A DNA stretch of 64,000 nt. It comes from an uncultured Bacteroidota bacterium. Lineage in GTDB: Bacteria; Bacteroidota; Bacteroidia; B-17B0; Aurantibacillaceae. Position 1 is the first letter of the stretch; the number at the start of each line of letters is the position of its first letter. Location of the stretch: positions 1 through 64,000 of the forward strand of contig CALMVZ010000038.1 in NCBI GenBank assembly GCA_937873155.1, in the 5' to 3' direction. The notes below the pieces were generated by a model that was not told the DNA's origin, made no database searches, and worked only from the letters and a program-made list of their open reading frames with translations. Shown here piece after piece: positions 16,210 to 26,182 of this stretch. A program made the position numbers and the translations under genes.

Positions 16210-18231
16210 CTGGTTAATTTTCAAAATAACCCTTTTCTCAGAATTCTTATCCCGTTTGTTTGCGGGATCTTAATTTATTCCGGCAATCATTTTAATGTGA
16301 ATGTAATTTTTCCTTTGCTTATTTCGTTAGTAGTATTGATCATTCTCTTTTATCTCAATAGAAAGCAGGTCACGGAGAAAGAAAAATTGAGTTTTGTTTT
16401 AGTATCAGATCTATTCTTGTTTCTGGCAGGTTTTTATTGTTGTTATGTATATGACGTAAAAAATGATCCTTCTTATTTTGGTGCTTACGTGAATTCAGAA
16501 CAACAAATGTGGGTTGGAGAAGTAAAGGATCTGTCTGTAGAAAAAGAAAAATTCTATAAAGTTCTGATGAGTGTCAAGGGTTTCCAGGGGAAGACACAAT
16601 TAAATGGCAATGCGCTTGTCTATATTAAAAAGCCAATTGATGTTACGCAGTTAAAACCAGGAATGGTGTTGCAATTAGAAAGTAATTTTATTCAGCCACC
16701 GGCACCTTTAAATCCGCATGAATTTAATTACAAAGAATTTTTAGAGCGGAAGAATATTCATTTCCAAAGTTTTGTTGATCCGGAAAATGTTCAGGTTTTA
16801 GGGGAAAGCAATGATTTTTCAGTGATAAATTTCGGTCTCGAAATAAAACACGAGATCAAGGCCTGTTTTGAAAATAGTACTTTAAATAAAGAAGCAGCTC
16901 AATTATGCGTGGCGTTACTTACGGGTTATGATGATGAGATTGATACTGAAACGATAAATGCTTTCGCACATTCGGGTACTTTGCATGTCCTTTCCGTTTC
17001 AGGATTACATACCGGAATTTTGTATGCGGTTTTGGTTTTTGTATTGGGATGGATAGACAGAAACAGAAAATATAAGTTCTTACAATTGGCGATCATAAGT
17101 TTAAGCTTATGGTTCTTTGCCTTAATAACCGGATTTGCCCCTCCTGTTTTAAGGGCAGTGATCATGTTGAATCTTATTGCTATCGGAAGGGCGTATTATT
17201 CGTATTCATCACAGCATTCTGTAAATATTCTGTCGGTTTCAGCTTTTCTTATTTTGGTGTTTGATCCGCTTTTGGTTTATGACACAGGCTTTTTATTGAG
17301 CTATTCGGCTGTTGCAGGAATTTTATATTTTGAGCCGGGATTTACTGCGTTAGTTGATTCAAGATATTGGATAGTAAATAAAGTTTGGCAACTGACAAGC
17401 GTTTCTCTTGCCGCGCAAATAGCAACTTTACCAATAACATTATATCTGTTCCATCAATTTCCGTTATGGTTCATATTCTCGAATTTGATCGTGATCCCGT
17501 TGTGTACAGTTGTTATGTTCCTGGGATTTTTAATACTATTGAAATTAAATTTTGTTGCACCATTGATAAACGGATGTTCTTCTTTTATTTTTTATTGTAT
17601 TCACTTAACGGACGGAAGAGACAGCGGTTATATAGATCAAATTGATTTTACCTGGAGCGATCTGATCTTCCTGACTGCTTTTATAATCGCTGTCGCGATA
17701 TTTGTTAAGCACCGGACATATGTCTATGTAGCAGGAGCTGCCGTATTACTCATTCTTTGGCAAATGATCTCTTTGTTTGAAGTGGCAGAGAAAAAATCTG
17801 AAACTCATTTGGGTATTTATCATATAAATAAACAAACAGCGGTTGATGTGAAAAATAAAGGAATAATCAATTTTAATTCTGAATTAAACAGTAGCAATTA
17901 TAACTATCACGTTAAACCTAATCAAACCACTTACAATTATGCTGATATGTATAGTTTGGGATTTGATTATGTAAGATCTTCAAATGTTTCCTTTTTGAAA
18001 TTAAGTTCTCCGGAGCAGAAGCCGCTGATCGGATTTTTGAGGCCGGACTATCTTTTGGTTTCAAATAATACGCAACTGGAAGAGGCTTATCTCACAAAAA
18101 ATGTCCGTATGGTGATAGCCGACGGTTCAAATAATTATAATAATATCAAAGAACTTAAGGCGCTTTGTGATAAATTTGCAGTACCGTTTCATGCTACACG
18201 TGAAAAAGGGTATTTGCAGCTGAATTTATAA
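16210..18231 (+). CDS. comEC: ComEC/Rec2-type competence membrane protein
   Basis: A multi-pass membrane protein with the DUF4131-type N-terminal soluble domain (about residues 70-190) and the Competence domain (about 215-480), seen in LHVLSVSGLHTGIL, 'GFAPPVLRAV' and 'YDTGFLLSYSAVAGI'. The C-terminal metallo-beta-lactamase domain of the longer forms is absent, as is usual in this phylum. It is expected to form the inner-membrane channel for single-stranded DNA uptake. The first ATG/GTG/TTG in frame is GTG 16297, but the codons before it read NNPFLRILIPFVCGILIYSG, the conserved first helix, so translation must begin further upstream. The only start-like codon after the preceding stop is CTG 16210. 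The start is thus uncertain. Confidence 0.88.
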   Translation: MVNFQNNPFLRILIPFVCGILIYSGNHFNVNVIFPLLISLVVLIILFYLNRKQVTEKEKLSFVLVSDLFLFLAGFYCCYVYDVKNDPSYFGAYVNSEQQMWVGEVKDLSVEKEKFYKVLMSVKGFQGKTQLNGNALVYIKKPIDVTQLKPGMVLQLESNFIQPPAPLNPHEFNYKEFLERKNIHFQSFVDPENVQVLGESNDFSVINFGLEIKHEIKACFENSTLNKEAAQLCVALLTGYDDEIDTETINAFAHSGTLHVLSVSGLHTGILYAVLVFVLGWIDRNRKYKFLQLAIISLSLWFFALITGFAPPVLRAVIMLNLIAIGRAYYSYSSQHSVNILSVSAFLILVFDPLLVYDTGFLLSYSAVAGILYFEPGFTALVDSRYWIVNKVWQLTSVSLAAQIATLPITLYLFHQFPLWFIFSNLIVIPLCTVVMFLGFLILLKLNFVAPLINGCSSFIFYCIHLTDGRDSGYIDQIDFTWSDLIFLTAFIIAVAIFVKHRTYVYVAGAAVLLILWQMISLFEVAEKKSETHLGIYHINKQTAVDVKNKGIINFNSELNSSNYNYHVKPNQTTYNYADMYSLGFDYVRSSNVSFLKLSSPEQKPLIGFLRPDYLLVSNNTQLEEAYLTKNVRMVIADGSNNYNNIKELKALCDKFAVPFHATREKGYLQLNL

Positions 18232-18315
18232 AATAACCATGTTTTCTGAGTTCAAACTAAAAATAAAGATAAACCGGCTATTCCATATGACCATCAAGAA
18301 ACAAATTATTTGTAT

Positions 18316-19308
18316 ATGAAATTAAGGATAGGAGATAAGGTCCGGTTTTTGAATGAGAAAGGTGAAGGTGTTGTAACCCGTTTTGGCAATAAGGAAACCG
18401 CTTTTGTAGAAATGCCTGATGGTTTCGAAATTCCTTATCCGGTGAAGCACCTTGTTCCGATTCACACTGAACTCATCATCAATTCAGAAGCAGAAAACCT
18501 GGATCTTGAACCTGAGAGCGGGGTTACCGATGCTGTTTATTTTGTGATAGAACCTGATCATGAATTGCCGATGCTGGTGAGCGATTACAATATTTATCTG
18601 TTCAATTCTTCCTCGTATAATTTAATGTTTGCTTATTCAATAAAAGATGAAGCGCATTTCCAGACTTTAAAACATGGCGAGATAGGAGCCTATCAAAAAA
18701 TAATCCTGAAAACAGTTAAAGCAAGTTTTTTAAAAGAGTATCCTTATCATAAAATTGAATGTTTGTTATTCAAGAACGTACATTACCGTGCTCAAATTCC
18801 GGTCTCAGAAACTGTTTTTGTGAATCCCGCTAATTTCAATCATCATTCACTGATCAAACACGAGGAATTTAAGCTTCCGGTGTATGCTTTTTTGTTAAAA
18901 GATGAATTCATAGTGTCACAAAATGTGGAACAGGAATTATCTGTTGAAGATATTGAAAGATTAAAGCGGATGAAGGAAGTCAATTCCTTCAAAAAAACCT
19001 CAAAATCACATAAAGAACAGTTAAAAAATCTTGAAAAAGAGGTCGATCTTCACATAGAAGAATTAGTGGAGGATATTAACGGTTTAACAAGTCACGAAAT
19101 GTTATCAATACAGCTCGAGCGTTTCGAAAAAGAGTTGGATAATGCTATAGAAAATGGTATAAAAAAGATCATTTTTATTCACGGTGTAGGAAACGGGCGG
19201 TTGAAAATGGATATCCGCCATGTCTTGAAATCCACGCCGGGTGTGACTTTCCAGGATGCTTCCTATAAACTCTATGGTTTTGGCGCTACTCAGGTAAACA
19301 TTTTGTAG
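18316..19308 (+). CDS. DUF2027/Smr domain protein
   Basis: 330 residues: an N-terminal Tudor/KOW-like segment (KLRIGDKVRFLNEKGEGVV, about 1-65), a middle DUF2027-like beta domain (~70-205), a charged helical linker and a C-terminal Smr domain (DLHIEELV at ~250 and the IFIHGVGNGRLK loop). Smr domains are nucleases or nucleic-acid binders in MutS2 and related proteins; this stand-alone combination is typical of Bacteroidota and uncharacterised. ATG 18316 (MKLRIGDKV) is preferred to TTG 18310. rnpB follows in the same direction. Confidence 0.87.
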   Translation: MKLRIGDKVRFLNEKGEGVVTRFGNKETAFVEMPDGFEIPYPVKHLVPIHTELIINSEAENLDLEPESGVTDAVYFVIEPDHELPMLVSDYNIYLFNSSSYNLMFAYSIKDEAHFQTLKHGEIGAYQKIILKTVKASFLKEYPYHKIECLLFKNVHYRAQIPVSETVFVNPANFNHHSLIKHEEFKLPVYAFLLKDEFIVSQNVEQELSVEDIERLKRMKEVNSFKKTSKSHKEQLKNLEKEVDLHIEELVEDINGLTSHEMLSIQLERFEKELDNAIENGIKKIIFIHGVGNGRLKMDIRHVLKSTPGVTFQDASYKLYGFGATQVNIL

Positions 19309-19363
19309 GCTCAGCCACTTCAGAACTTCGCAATTTTTCTGTAACCAATTGGCAGAATTTTCG

Positions 19364-19371
19364 TAAATTTA
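19364..19371 (+). promoter_or_regulatory. Probable rnpB -7 element (TAAATTTA)
   Basis: A TAnnTTTA sequence, one mismatch from TAnnTTTG, ends 3 bases before helix P1 of RNase P RNA. It serves as an internal calibration for where transcription starts relative to this motif in this genome. Confidence 0.5.
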
Positions 19372-19373
19372 AA

Positions 19374-19748
19374 TGCAGGTTGTTCTATCGCCTGAATAGC
19401 AATATTTGGGAGGAAAGTCCGGGCAACATAGGGTGATCCGCCGCATGAAAATGCGGGCATATTTCCTGAAAGGAAATTTTGACAGAGAGTGCCACAGAAA
19501 CAAGGTAGCCCCCACAGTATTGTGGGGGTGATAGTGAAAATGTGAGGTAAGAGCTCACAGGTGCAGGCAGTAATGTCTGTATCAGGTAAACCTCGGGTGT
19601 TGAAAGGCCAAATAGGTCCTGGTTTTAGAGCGACCCGTTCTATTCGCCGCAAGGTGATAACCAGGATGGGTAGGTCGCACAGATAAATGATAGGATATAT
19701 CGCGGGGTAACACCCGCGAAGAAACAGAACCCGGCTTACAGACCTGCA
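19374..19748 (+). ncRNA. rnpB: RNase P RNA (class A)
   Basis: The catalytic RNA of RNase P, which trims tRNA 5' ends. The conserved cores are present in order: GAGGAAAGTCCGGGC at 19410-19424, CACAGAAA, GGTAAGAGCTCACAGG, CAGGTAAACCTCGG, AGATAAATGATAG and ACAGAACCCGGCTTACAGAC near the end. TGCAGGT (19374-19380) pairs with ACCTGCA (19742-19748) as helix P1. A strong CCCCCACA/TGTGGGGG arm (~19509-19528) fits a P12-type helix. The ends are set by P1; a small CCCC/GGGG hairpin follows and may aid termination. Confidence 0.97.
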
Positions 19749-19786
19749 CCCCAATGGGGAAAGAATATAGAATACTGAACTAAAAA

Positions 19787-22700
19787 ATGAACATGGTTAA
19801 AAAACTACTAATAGTTTTTTTCTTTTTAGCAACTTTCTTTGCTAAAGCACAATGCCCTCAGGTGTTCGATTATCTGGGTAATCTTAGCAATAACCCCAAA
19901 TGGATCAGTTGTACAGGTTCTGCTAACTATCTTTTGAATTTTCAGTCTAATGTAGGTTGGGGAGCATATACTATCAATTGGGGTGATGGTTCACCAAATC
20001 AAAATGCTGCAACGTATTCAGCTTTTTCTAATATTACTCATAATTATACAACAACCGGTACAGATACGTTTGTAGTATCTCTGATGATATCGTCATTGAG
20101 CTGCACGCTTACGGGATTAGTGGTTATGGAAAAACCTGTTAACGCTTCGATCCAAATTCCTATTGGAGGTGTTACCCAGGCTTGTGCCCCTGCAATTTTA
20201 CAGTTCATTAATTCAAGTACGGATGTTTCGGCAACAACAACTTTCACATGGAATTTCGGTGATGGTTCGCCACCTGCAATTTTCAATTATACGAACGCCG
20301 GACAAACAATCTCACACACCTATAGTGTCGGAACGGTCAATTGTCAAACAGCCGTCACACTGATGGCGATGAATTATTGCAGTTTCGGAAATCCTACAAC
20401 TGCAAACTTTAATCCGATTCAAATTTATGACAGGGATGTTGCTGCAATCACACCTGATGCGTTCATTAAATGTTTACCGAATACTTCATTCACCTTCACA
20501 AATACAACAACACGGAATTGTTTAGCTCAGGGAAATACGTTCCAGCGGCAGGAAGAATGGAATTTCGGTGATTACTGGGGAAGGGGATATGATTCAATTA
20601 TTCCATGGAGCCCGTGGCCGCCAACAACTCCTATTACAATTAATTATCCCGGTATCGGAACTTATTCTGTGGTGTTGCGCGATAGTAATTTGTGTGGTGT
20701 ATCAACAACCACAATAAACGTTTCTATAATCTCTGCACCGGTCGCTAATTTTAATGTGCCGCCAAATCCGTTATGCCAGAACTCTCCTGTAACATTTACT
20801 AATACAAGTACAACAGGTTATTTTTATAAATGGGATTTCGGCGTTGGTGCAGGATATGTGAACACGTCCTACGCCCCACAAACTTTCAATTATACTACGC
20901 CGGGAACATATACGGTAATGAACGTCGTCTACTTTGCAACCGGCTGTTCTGATACATCCAAGCAAGTCATAACTATTTTACCTGCACCAACTGCCAGTTT
21001 TGTTTTAACACCAACAGTCGGATGTAATACCCTGACGGCTGTTTCATTCACAGATGTTTCCGTCAGTGCAACGGGATGGAACTGGAATTTTGGAAATGGA
21101 AATACATCAACCAGTCAAACGCCGCCTGCACAAACTTATACGACAATTGGAAATAGCGTAATTACCTTAACTGTAACAGCCGCTAACCTCTGTAGAAATA
21201 TCAGAACAGCAACCGTGACTGTATTCCAAAGTCCTGTTGCTGCATTTTCTCCCACATCATCCTGTGTCGGTTCTGTCGTCACGTTCACAGATATATCAAC
21301 ATCCGCTCCAACGAATACTATTACAAACTGGAATTGGAATTTTGGAGATGGTTCTCCTGTTTCGCTCTTGCAGAATCCTGTTCATACGTATACGGCCCAG
21401 GGAACTTATACCGTAACGTTAGCGGTGAATTCAGCGGTATGTTCAAATACACTCAGTCAAACTTTTGTGGTGAATGTTAAACCAACAGCAGCGTTTACTT
21501 TAAATCCTATGAGCGGTTGCCCGACACTTACAGTAAATTTTACGAATAACTCTCTTAATGCAACCAGTTTCCTTTGGGATTTTGGGGTAATACCTACATC
21601 AACTTCGAATGCAACTAACCCTGTGTTCAATTACACTAATACAACCGGTGTAGCTTTTAATCCAACAGTGAGTTTAGTTGCTATGACTGGCGCTGGTTGT
21701 AGTGATACGGCCGTTACTTCATTAACTGTCTTTCCTGAACCTGTCGCTTCGTTTACTGTAAATACAACGCCCGGTTGTTCACCTTTAGCATTAACATTCA
21801 CAAACACTTCAACAGGTGCCACCAGTTATAACTGGGATTTTGGTGATGGGAATAATTCAGTACTCCCCAATCCGGTTCATACTTATACCAATGCTACTTT
21901 GTTCTCTCAAACGTTCACTGTGCAATTGATCGCAACGAATTCTGATGGCTGTAAGGATACAACAACACAGGTGATCACAACTTTTCCTAAACCGTTATTT
22001 ACATTTACAATGATCCCTGCGAGTGGGTGTACGCCGCTTAACGTGAATTTCCCTACCATTCCGGGTGCTGTTACGACCAACTGGGATTTCGGGGACGGGA
22101 ATACTTCAACTAACTTAAATCCTAATCATACATTCACCAATACAACTTTAGTTAACCAAACTTTTACAGTCACATTGATCGCTCAAAATGCTTTCATGTG
22201 CGTGGATACAGCTTATGGTTTCCCTGTAGTTTTCCCTAAGCCAATTGCTAATTTTAACCGCACGCCTAGTACGGGGTGTTCACCTTTGGTTGTGAACTTT
22301 ACAAACCTGAGTGCTTTGAATGCGGGTAACAATTGGGATTTTGGTGATGGTAATATTTCTTCAACACCAAATCCTGTCCACACTTTTACTACAAATAATA
22401 CTTTATCAAACACTGTTTATAGCGTGCAATTACTGGTTATCAGTACTGATGGCTGCCGTGATTCGATCACAAGGCCTGTTACGCTATTACCTTTACCATT
22501 GGCTAATTTTTCAGTTGATACGCCGGCTTGTTCACCAAAACAATTAACGTTCACAAATTTATCACAGGGTGCTAATTCTTATAATTGGGATTTTGGCAAC
22601 TCTGTTACATCAACAGCTACAAATCCGCAACAGCAATACATAAATAATTCCGGCGTCAATCAGACATATACTGTTCAATTGATAGCTACCAACGCTGTGA

Positions 22701-23557
22701 ATTGTAAGGATACCATTCAGGTTCCTATTGTCGTTCACTCGCAGCCAAATTATAATATAATAGCATCTCCAACTTCAGGGTGTGCGCCATTAACAGTGAA
22801 TTTCCCTGCAGTTCCGGGAGCAACCAATTACAATTGGAATTTTGGCGATGGTAATACAGCAACAGGAGCGCCAGTGCAACACACATTTGTAAATGTTACT
22901 ACAGCTAATGCAGTTTATACGGTTCAAATGATAGCGGCCGATGCAAACAGTTGTGCTGATACAGCTTTCGCTCAGATAACAGTTTTCCCTCAGCCTGTTG
23001 CTAATTTCCAGGTGAGTCCAACCACTGTTAATATTCCGGATGATCCTATTCACTGTACCAATCTTTCTACAGGAAATATTATTTTGAATAACTGGACATT
23101 TGGTGACGGAGGAACTTCTACTGCAACAAATCCGGATCACGATTATAAAACAGAAGGTGAGTATGTAGTGACCCTGATCGTTACGAGTGATAAAGGATGT
23201 AAGGATACATTCGAATTGCCAACGAAGATAATAGTATTTGAAGAGGCGAGTATTGAAATTCCAAATGCATTTACACCGAATTTACTGGGATCACCCGGTA
23301 CGACTTTTAGTGCAAGCGATCTCAGTAACGATATTTTCCATCCTGTAGTTAAAGGTGTTGATAAGGAGAGATATGAATTAAGCATTTACTCGCGCTGGGG
23401 AGAATTGTTATTCATGACCAAAGAAACAACTGAAGGATGGGACGGTTATTACAAGGGAAAAGTTTGCACGCAGGATGTTTATGTATGGAAGATAAAGGCC
23501 ATTACATTGGATGGGAAAATAATTAATAAAACTGGAGATGTGTTGCTGTTGAAATAG
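19787..23557 (+). CDS. PKD-repeat adhesin with T9SS type B sorting domain
   Basis: 1256 residues: signal peptide (to ~22, FAKA), then about thirteen PKD-like domains recognised by WDFGDG/WNFGDG variants, and the CHU_C gliding-motility C-terminal domain (IPNAFTPNLLG, DIFHP, YSRWGE, GWDGYYKG). It is a long rod-like surface protein exported by T9SS, likely an adhesin. It opens a three-gene operon with a PD40 protein (4-base gap) and a PorP/SprF barrel, the usual partner set for type B cargo. ATG 19787 is used; ATG 19793 (MVKKLLIV) is equally possible. The ligand is unknown. Confidence 0.93.
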   Translation: MNMVKKLLIVFFFLATFFAKAQCPQVFDYLGNLSNNPKWISCTGSANYLLNFQSNVGWGAYTINWGDGSPNQNAATYSAFSNITHNYTTTGTDTFVVSLMISSLSCTLTGLVVMEKPVNASIQIPIGGVTQACAPAILQFINSSTDVSATTTFTWNFGDGSPPAIFNYTNAGQTISHTYSVGTVNCQTAVTLMAMNYCSFGNPTTANFNPIQIYDRDVAAITPDAFIKCLPNTSFTFTNTTTRNCLAQGNTFQRQEEWNFGDYWGRGYDSIIPWSPWPPTTPITINYPGIGTYSVVLRDSNLCGVSTTTINVSIISAPVANFNVPPNPLCQNSPVTFTNTSTTGYFYKWDFGVGAGYVNTSYAPQTFNYTTPGTYTVMNVVYFATGCSDTSKQVITILPAPTASFVLTPTVGCNTLTAVSFTDVSVSATGWNWNFGNGNTSTSQTPPAQTYTTIGNSVITLTVTAANLCRNIRTATVTVFQSPVAAFSPTSSCVGSVVTFTDISTSAPTNTITNWNWNFGDGSPVSLLQNPVHTYTAQGTYTVTLAVNSAVCSNTLSQTFVVNVKPTAAFTLNPMSGCPTLTVNFTNNSLNATSFLWDFGVIPTSTSNATNPVFNYTNTTGVAFNPTVSLVAMTGAGCSDTAVTSLTVFPEPVASFTVNTTPGCSPLALTFTNTSTGATSYNWDFGDGNNSVLPNPVHTYTNATLFSQTFTVQLIATNSDGCKDTTTQVITTFPKPLFTFTMIPASGCTPLNVNFPTIPGAVTTNWDFGDGNTSTNLNPNHTFTNTTLVNQTFTVTLIAQNAFMCVDTAYGFPVVFPKPIANFNRTPSTGCSPLVVNFTNLSALNAGNNWDFGDGNISSTPNPVHTFTTNNTLSNTVYSVQLLVISTDGCRDSITRPVTLLPLPLANFSVDTPACSPKQLTFTNLSQGANSYNWDFGNSVTSTATNPQQQYINNSGVNQTYTVQLIATNAVNCKDTIQVPIVVHSQPNYNIIASPTSGCAPLTVNFPAVPGATNYNWNFGDGNTATGAPVQHTFVNVTTANAVYTVQMIAADANSCADTAFAQITVFPQPVANFQVSPTTVNIPDDPIHCTNLSTGNIILNNWTFGDGGTSTATNPDHDYKTEGEYVVTLIVTSDKGCKDTFELPTKIIVFEEASIEIPNAFTPNLLGSPGTTFSASDLSNDIFHPVVKGVDKERYELSIYSRWGELLFMTKETTEGWDGYYKGKVCTQDVYVWKIKAITLDGKIINKTGDVLLLK

Positions 23558-23561
23558 GTTT

Positions 23562-25127
23562 ATGAATTTTTTGATCAGGATAAATATATTTTTATTAATA
23601 AGCAGTGGTTTGTTTGGCCAATCAACCGCAAAACAGGTAAATAAGCAGCTTAAAGAAGCCGCTTTTTATTTCGATGGGGAAGATTACCTGAATGCACTTA
23701 AAGAATATAAAAAAGTAATTGTAATCGATAAAACCAACGAAACTGCGAACCTGAATGCACTTGTTTGTAAATTGAAATTAAGCCAGCCTGTTGATTCTGT
23801 TCTTGGGCATGCACATCATATCCAGGATTCAAAATTACCTGAGGCGATGTTCTGGTTGGGAAAAGTGAACCACCAGTTAAAGAGTTTTGATAAAGCGACT
23901 GAATATTTTAACAGGTACAATAATATTGAAGAAAAGAAAAGGGCGATCACAACAGATGAAACTACACGCATGATAGAGATCTGCAATAATGCCAAGAAGG
24001 AAATTTCGCATCCTCACCGTTCAATAATTTCGAACCTCGGTGAAGGCGTGAATTCTTCTTATCCTGATTATGTACCTGTGATCTCTGCAGATGAACAGGT
24101 GATGTATTTTACCTCAAGGAGAGAGGGCAGTTCTAATAATGTAAAAGATGCGTATGGAAATTATCACGAGGACGTTTATGTCAGCTATAATACGTATGGT
24201 AAATGGAGTAAAGCAGTTAATCTTGGCCCGCCGGTAAATAGTGATACACATGATGCATGTGTGGCTTTGAGCCCGGATGGAGAACGGATGATCGTTTACC
24301 GAACAGCGGCTGATCTTGTAACAGGAGATCTTTACGTAACGCGTTTTGTAAATAGTTTTAATGGCAAGGCATGGGGGCCGTTGCAAAAATATGGTAAGGA
24401 GATCAATTCACAATTCATTGAAACCAGCGCATGTTTCAGTAATGATACAAGTGAAATTTACTTCAGCAGTAACCGTCCTGGCGGTTATGGAGGGAAAGAT
24501 CTTTACAGAATAAAAAAATTACCGAATGGTAAATGGGCTATGCCATTCAATCTTGGAAAAGACGTGAATACACCTTACGATGATGATGATCCGTATTTGC
24601 ATCCGGATGGTGTTACTTTATTTTTCAGTTCGAAAGGGCACAATACCATTGGGGAATACGATGTATTTAAAACGGTCCTGGATCCTGAGACCAATAAATT
24701 CTCGGAAGTGCAAACTTTAGGTTATCCCATCAATTCGGTTAACAACGACAGGTTCTTTGTATTGAGTGGCGATGGTAAGCATGGTTATTATTCATCAGTT
24801 AAAGAAGATAGTAAAGGTTCATCTGATATTTATGTGATCGATACACGGTTTGGTGATAATGATGAATTAGTAAAGCAAGCGATGGTCTATAAAGAAGATG
24901 TTCCGGGTCATGCTAAAATTACATTGATGGATGGTGAGACCAAGCAAGTGGCAGGTATATTTAATTCAAGTGCTAAAACAGGAAAGTTTGTTTTGGTGAT
25001 GAATCCTTTAAAGAGTTATACAGCTATCGTGGAAGACGAAGGTTATAATACCGTGGTATTAAATATTGATCCTATTGCATTTGAAAAAACTTCAGGTGAT
25101 CTGATAATTAAACTGACAAAAAAATAA
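23562..25127 (+). CDS. TPR-PD40 envelope protein lacking an OmpA domain
   Basis: 521 residues: signal peptide (to ~20), a short TPR-like region (~25-140), five PD40/WD40-like beta-propeller blades (for example YPDYVPVISADEQVMYFTSRR and 'IYFSSNRPGGYGGKDLYR') to ~430 and a C-terminal beta-sandwich of carboxypeptidase-regulatory type. Homologues between adhesin and PorP genes usually end with an OmpA peptidoglycan-binding domain, as does the protein at 59506-61452; this one stops before it. It lies 2 bases before the PorP/SprF gene. It is likely a periplasmic partner of the T9SS cargo complex without wall anchoring. Confidence 0.87.
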   Translation: MNFLIRINIFLLISSGLFGQSTAKQVNKQLKEAAFYFDGEDYLNALKEYKKVIVIDKTNETANLNALVCKLKLSQPVDSVLGHAHHIQDSKLPEAMFWLGKVNHQLKSFDKATEYFNRYNNIEEKKRAITTDETTRMIEICNNAKKEISHPHRSIISNLGEGVNSSYPDYVPVISADEQVMYFTSRREGSSNNVKDAYGNYHEDVYVSYNTYGKWSKAVNLGPPVNSDTHDACVALSPDGERMIVYRTAADLVTGDLYVTRFVNSFNGKAWGPLQKYGKEINSQFIETSACFSNDTSEIYFSSNRPGGYGGKDLYRIKKLPNGKWAMPFNLGKDVNTPYDDDDPYLHPDGVTLFFSSKGHNTIGEYDVFKTVLDPETNKFSEVQTLGYPINSVNNDRFFVLSGDGKHGYYSSVKEDSKGSSDIYVIDTRFGDNDELVKQAMVYKEDVPGHAKITLMDGETKQVAGIFNSSAKTGKFVLVMNPLKSYTAIVEDEGYNTVVLNIDPIAFEKTSGDLIIKLTKK

Positions 25128-25129
25128 GG

Positions 25130-26182
25130 ATGAAGTATAAATTTGACATACTCACAAGCACCGGTATATTTAGCTTCACCCAAGGTTTGAAAAAACAGTT
25201 TTGTATATTCATTTCATTGATTGCAGCAATGCAGGTATTGGCGCAGGATCCGCAAATGACACAATTCTATGCAGCGCCACAGTATTTGAACCCGGCGTTC
25301 ACTGGTCTGACAACCGAACATCGCTTCGTAGCGAATTACCGTAACCAATGGCCGGGCATACGTAAAACCTATCAAACATCAATGGCGGCTTATGATTATA
25401 ATTTAAGTAATGTGAATAGCGGTATAGGGATTTTCGCGATGCAGGATGTTGCGGGCACTGCGGGGTTAAAACATTCGCAGGCCGGATTAAATTACGCGTA
25501 TCGTTTTACTGTAAGAAAAGTAAGTGAGATCCGTGCAGGTATCAGTGTTTCTTATAACATGAAAAGTTTAGGTTTTAGTAAATTAACTTTCAACGATCAA
25601 TTAGTTACGGGCTCTTCCACTTCCCTTGACGGTACAACATACGGGCAAAGGAGTTTTGTTGATATTGGCGCAGGAGTTCTTTTTAACAGTACAAAATACT
25701 GGATCGGTGGTGCGGTTAAACATTTGAACAGGCCTAATGTAAGCCTGATCGGCGGCCAGGAGCCATTGCCAATGTTTATTGGTTTACATGGCGGATACAG
25801 GTATATCATTGAACAAAAAGGAAAGACTGCTTTGAAGCGTTTTGTATCGGTCGCATTCAATTATAAACATGAATTGAAGAATGATCAGTTTGATGTGGGT
25901 TTCTATTATTTCCACGCACCGGTTAATTTTGGTTTTTGGTACAGAGGTATTCCTTTCAAGAATTATGCCCCGGGTTACGTGAATAACGAAAGTTTCGCTT
26001 TACTGATCGGGTTTGAAGTTCCTAAACGTAATTTACGGATCGGGTACAGTTATGATATGACCTTATCCCAATTAGGAATTAATAATACCACCGGATCGCA
26101 TGAAGTTTCATTGATCTACGAATACGCTCAGCGCAAGAAAAGAAAAGCGAAGCACGTACTGGTTACCTGCCCGAAATTTTAA
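25130..26182 (+). CDS. PorP/SprF family outer-membrane protein
   Basis: 350 residues with a long N-terminus whose signal peptide ends at MQVLAQ (~39), then the family hallmark DPQMTQFYAAPQYLNPAFTG and a beta-barrel pattern to the C-terminus (GYSYDMTLSQLG near the end). PorP/SprF proteins hold T9SS type B cargo at the cell surface. It ends the adhesin-PD40 operon. A start closer to the signal peptide (ATG near residue 35) is less likely. Its last 20 bases overlap the convergent amidase gene. Confidence 0.92.
   Translation: MKYKFDILTSTGIFSFTQGLKKQFCIFISLIAAMQVLAQDPQMTQFYAAPQYLNPAFTGLTTEHRFVANYRNQWPGIRKTYQTSMAAYDYNLSNVNSGIGIFAMQDVAGTAGLKHSQAGLNYAYRFTVRKVSEIRAGISVSYNMKSLGFSKLTFNDQLVTGSSTSLDGTTYGQRSFVDIGAGVLFNSTKYWIGGAVKHLNRPNVSLIGGQEPLPMFIGLHGGYRYIIEQKGKTALKRFVSVAFNYKHELKNDQFDVGFYYFHAPVNFGFWYRGIPFKNYAPGYVNNESFALLIGFEVPKRNLRIGYSYDMTLSQLGINNTTGSHEVSLIYEYAQRKKRKAKHVLVTCPKF

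Noticed and set aside
19320-19754. Minus-strand reading frame of 144 codons over rnpB
   Set aside because: It lies antisense to the conserved RNase P RNA, whose structure explains the sequence; the translation has no recognisable domain.
19749-19760. CCCC-AATG-GGG hairpin after rnpB as a strong terminator
   Set aside because: The stem is only four pairs and no T-run follows, so transcription may continue into the adhesin operon.
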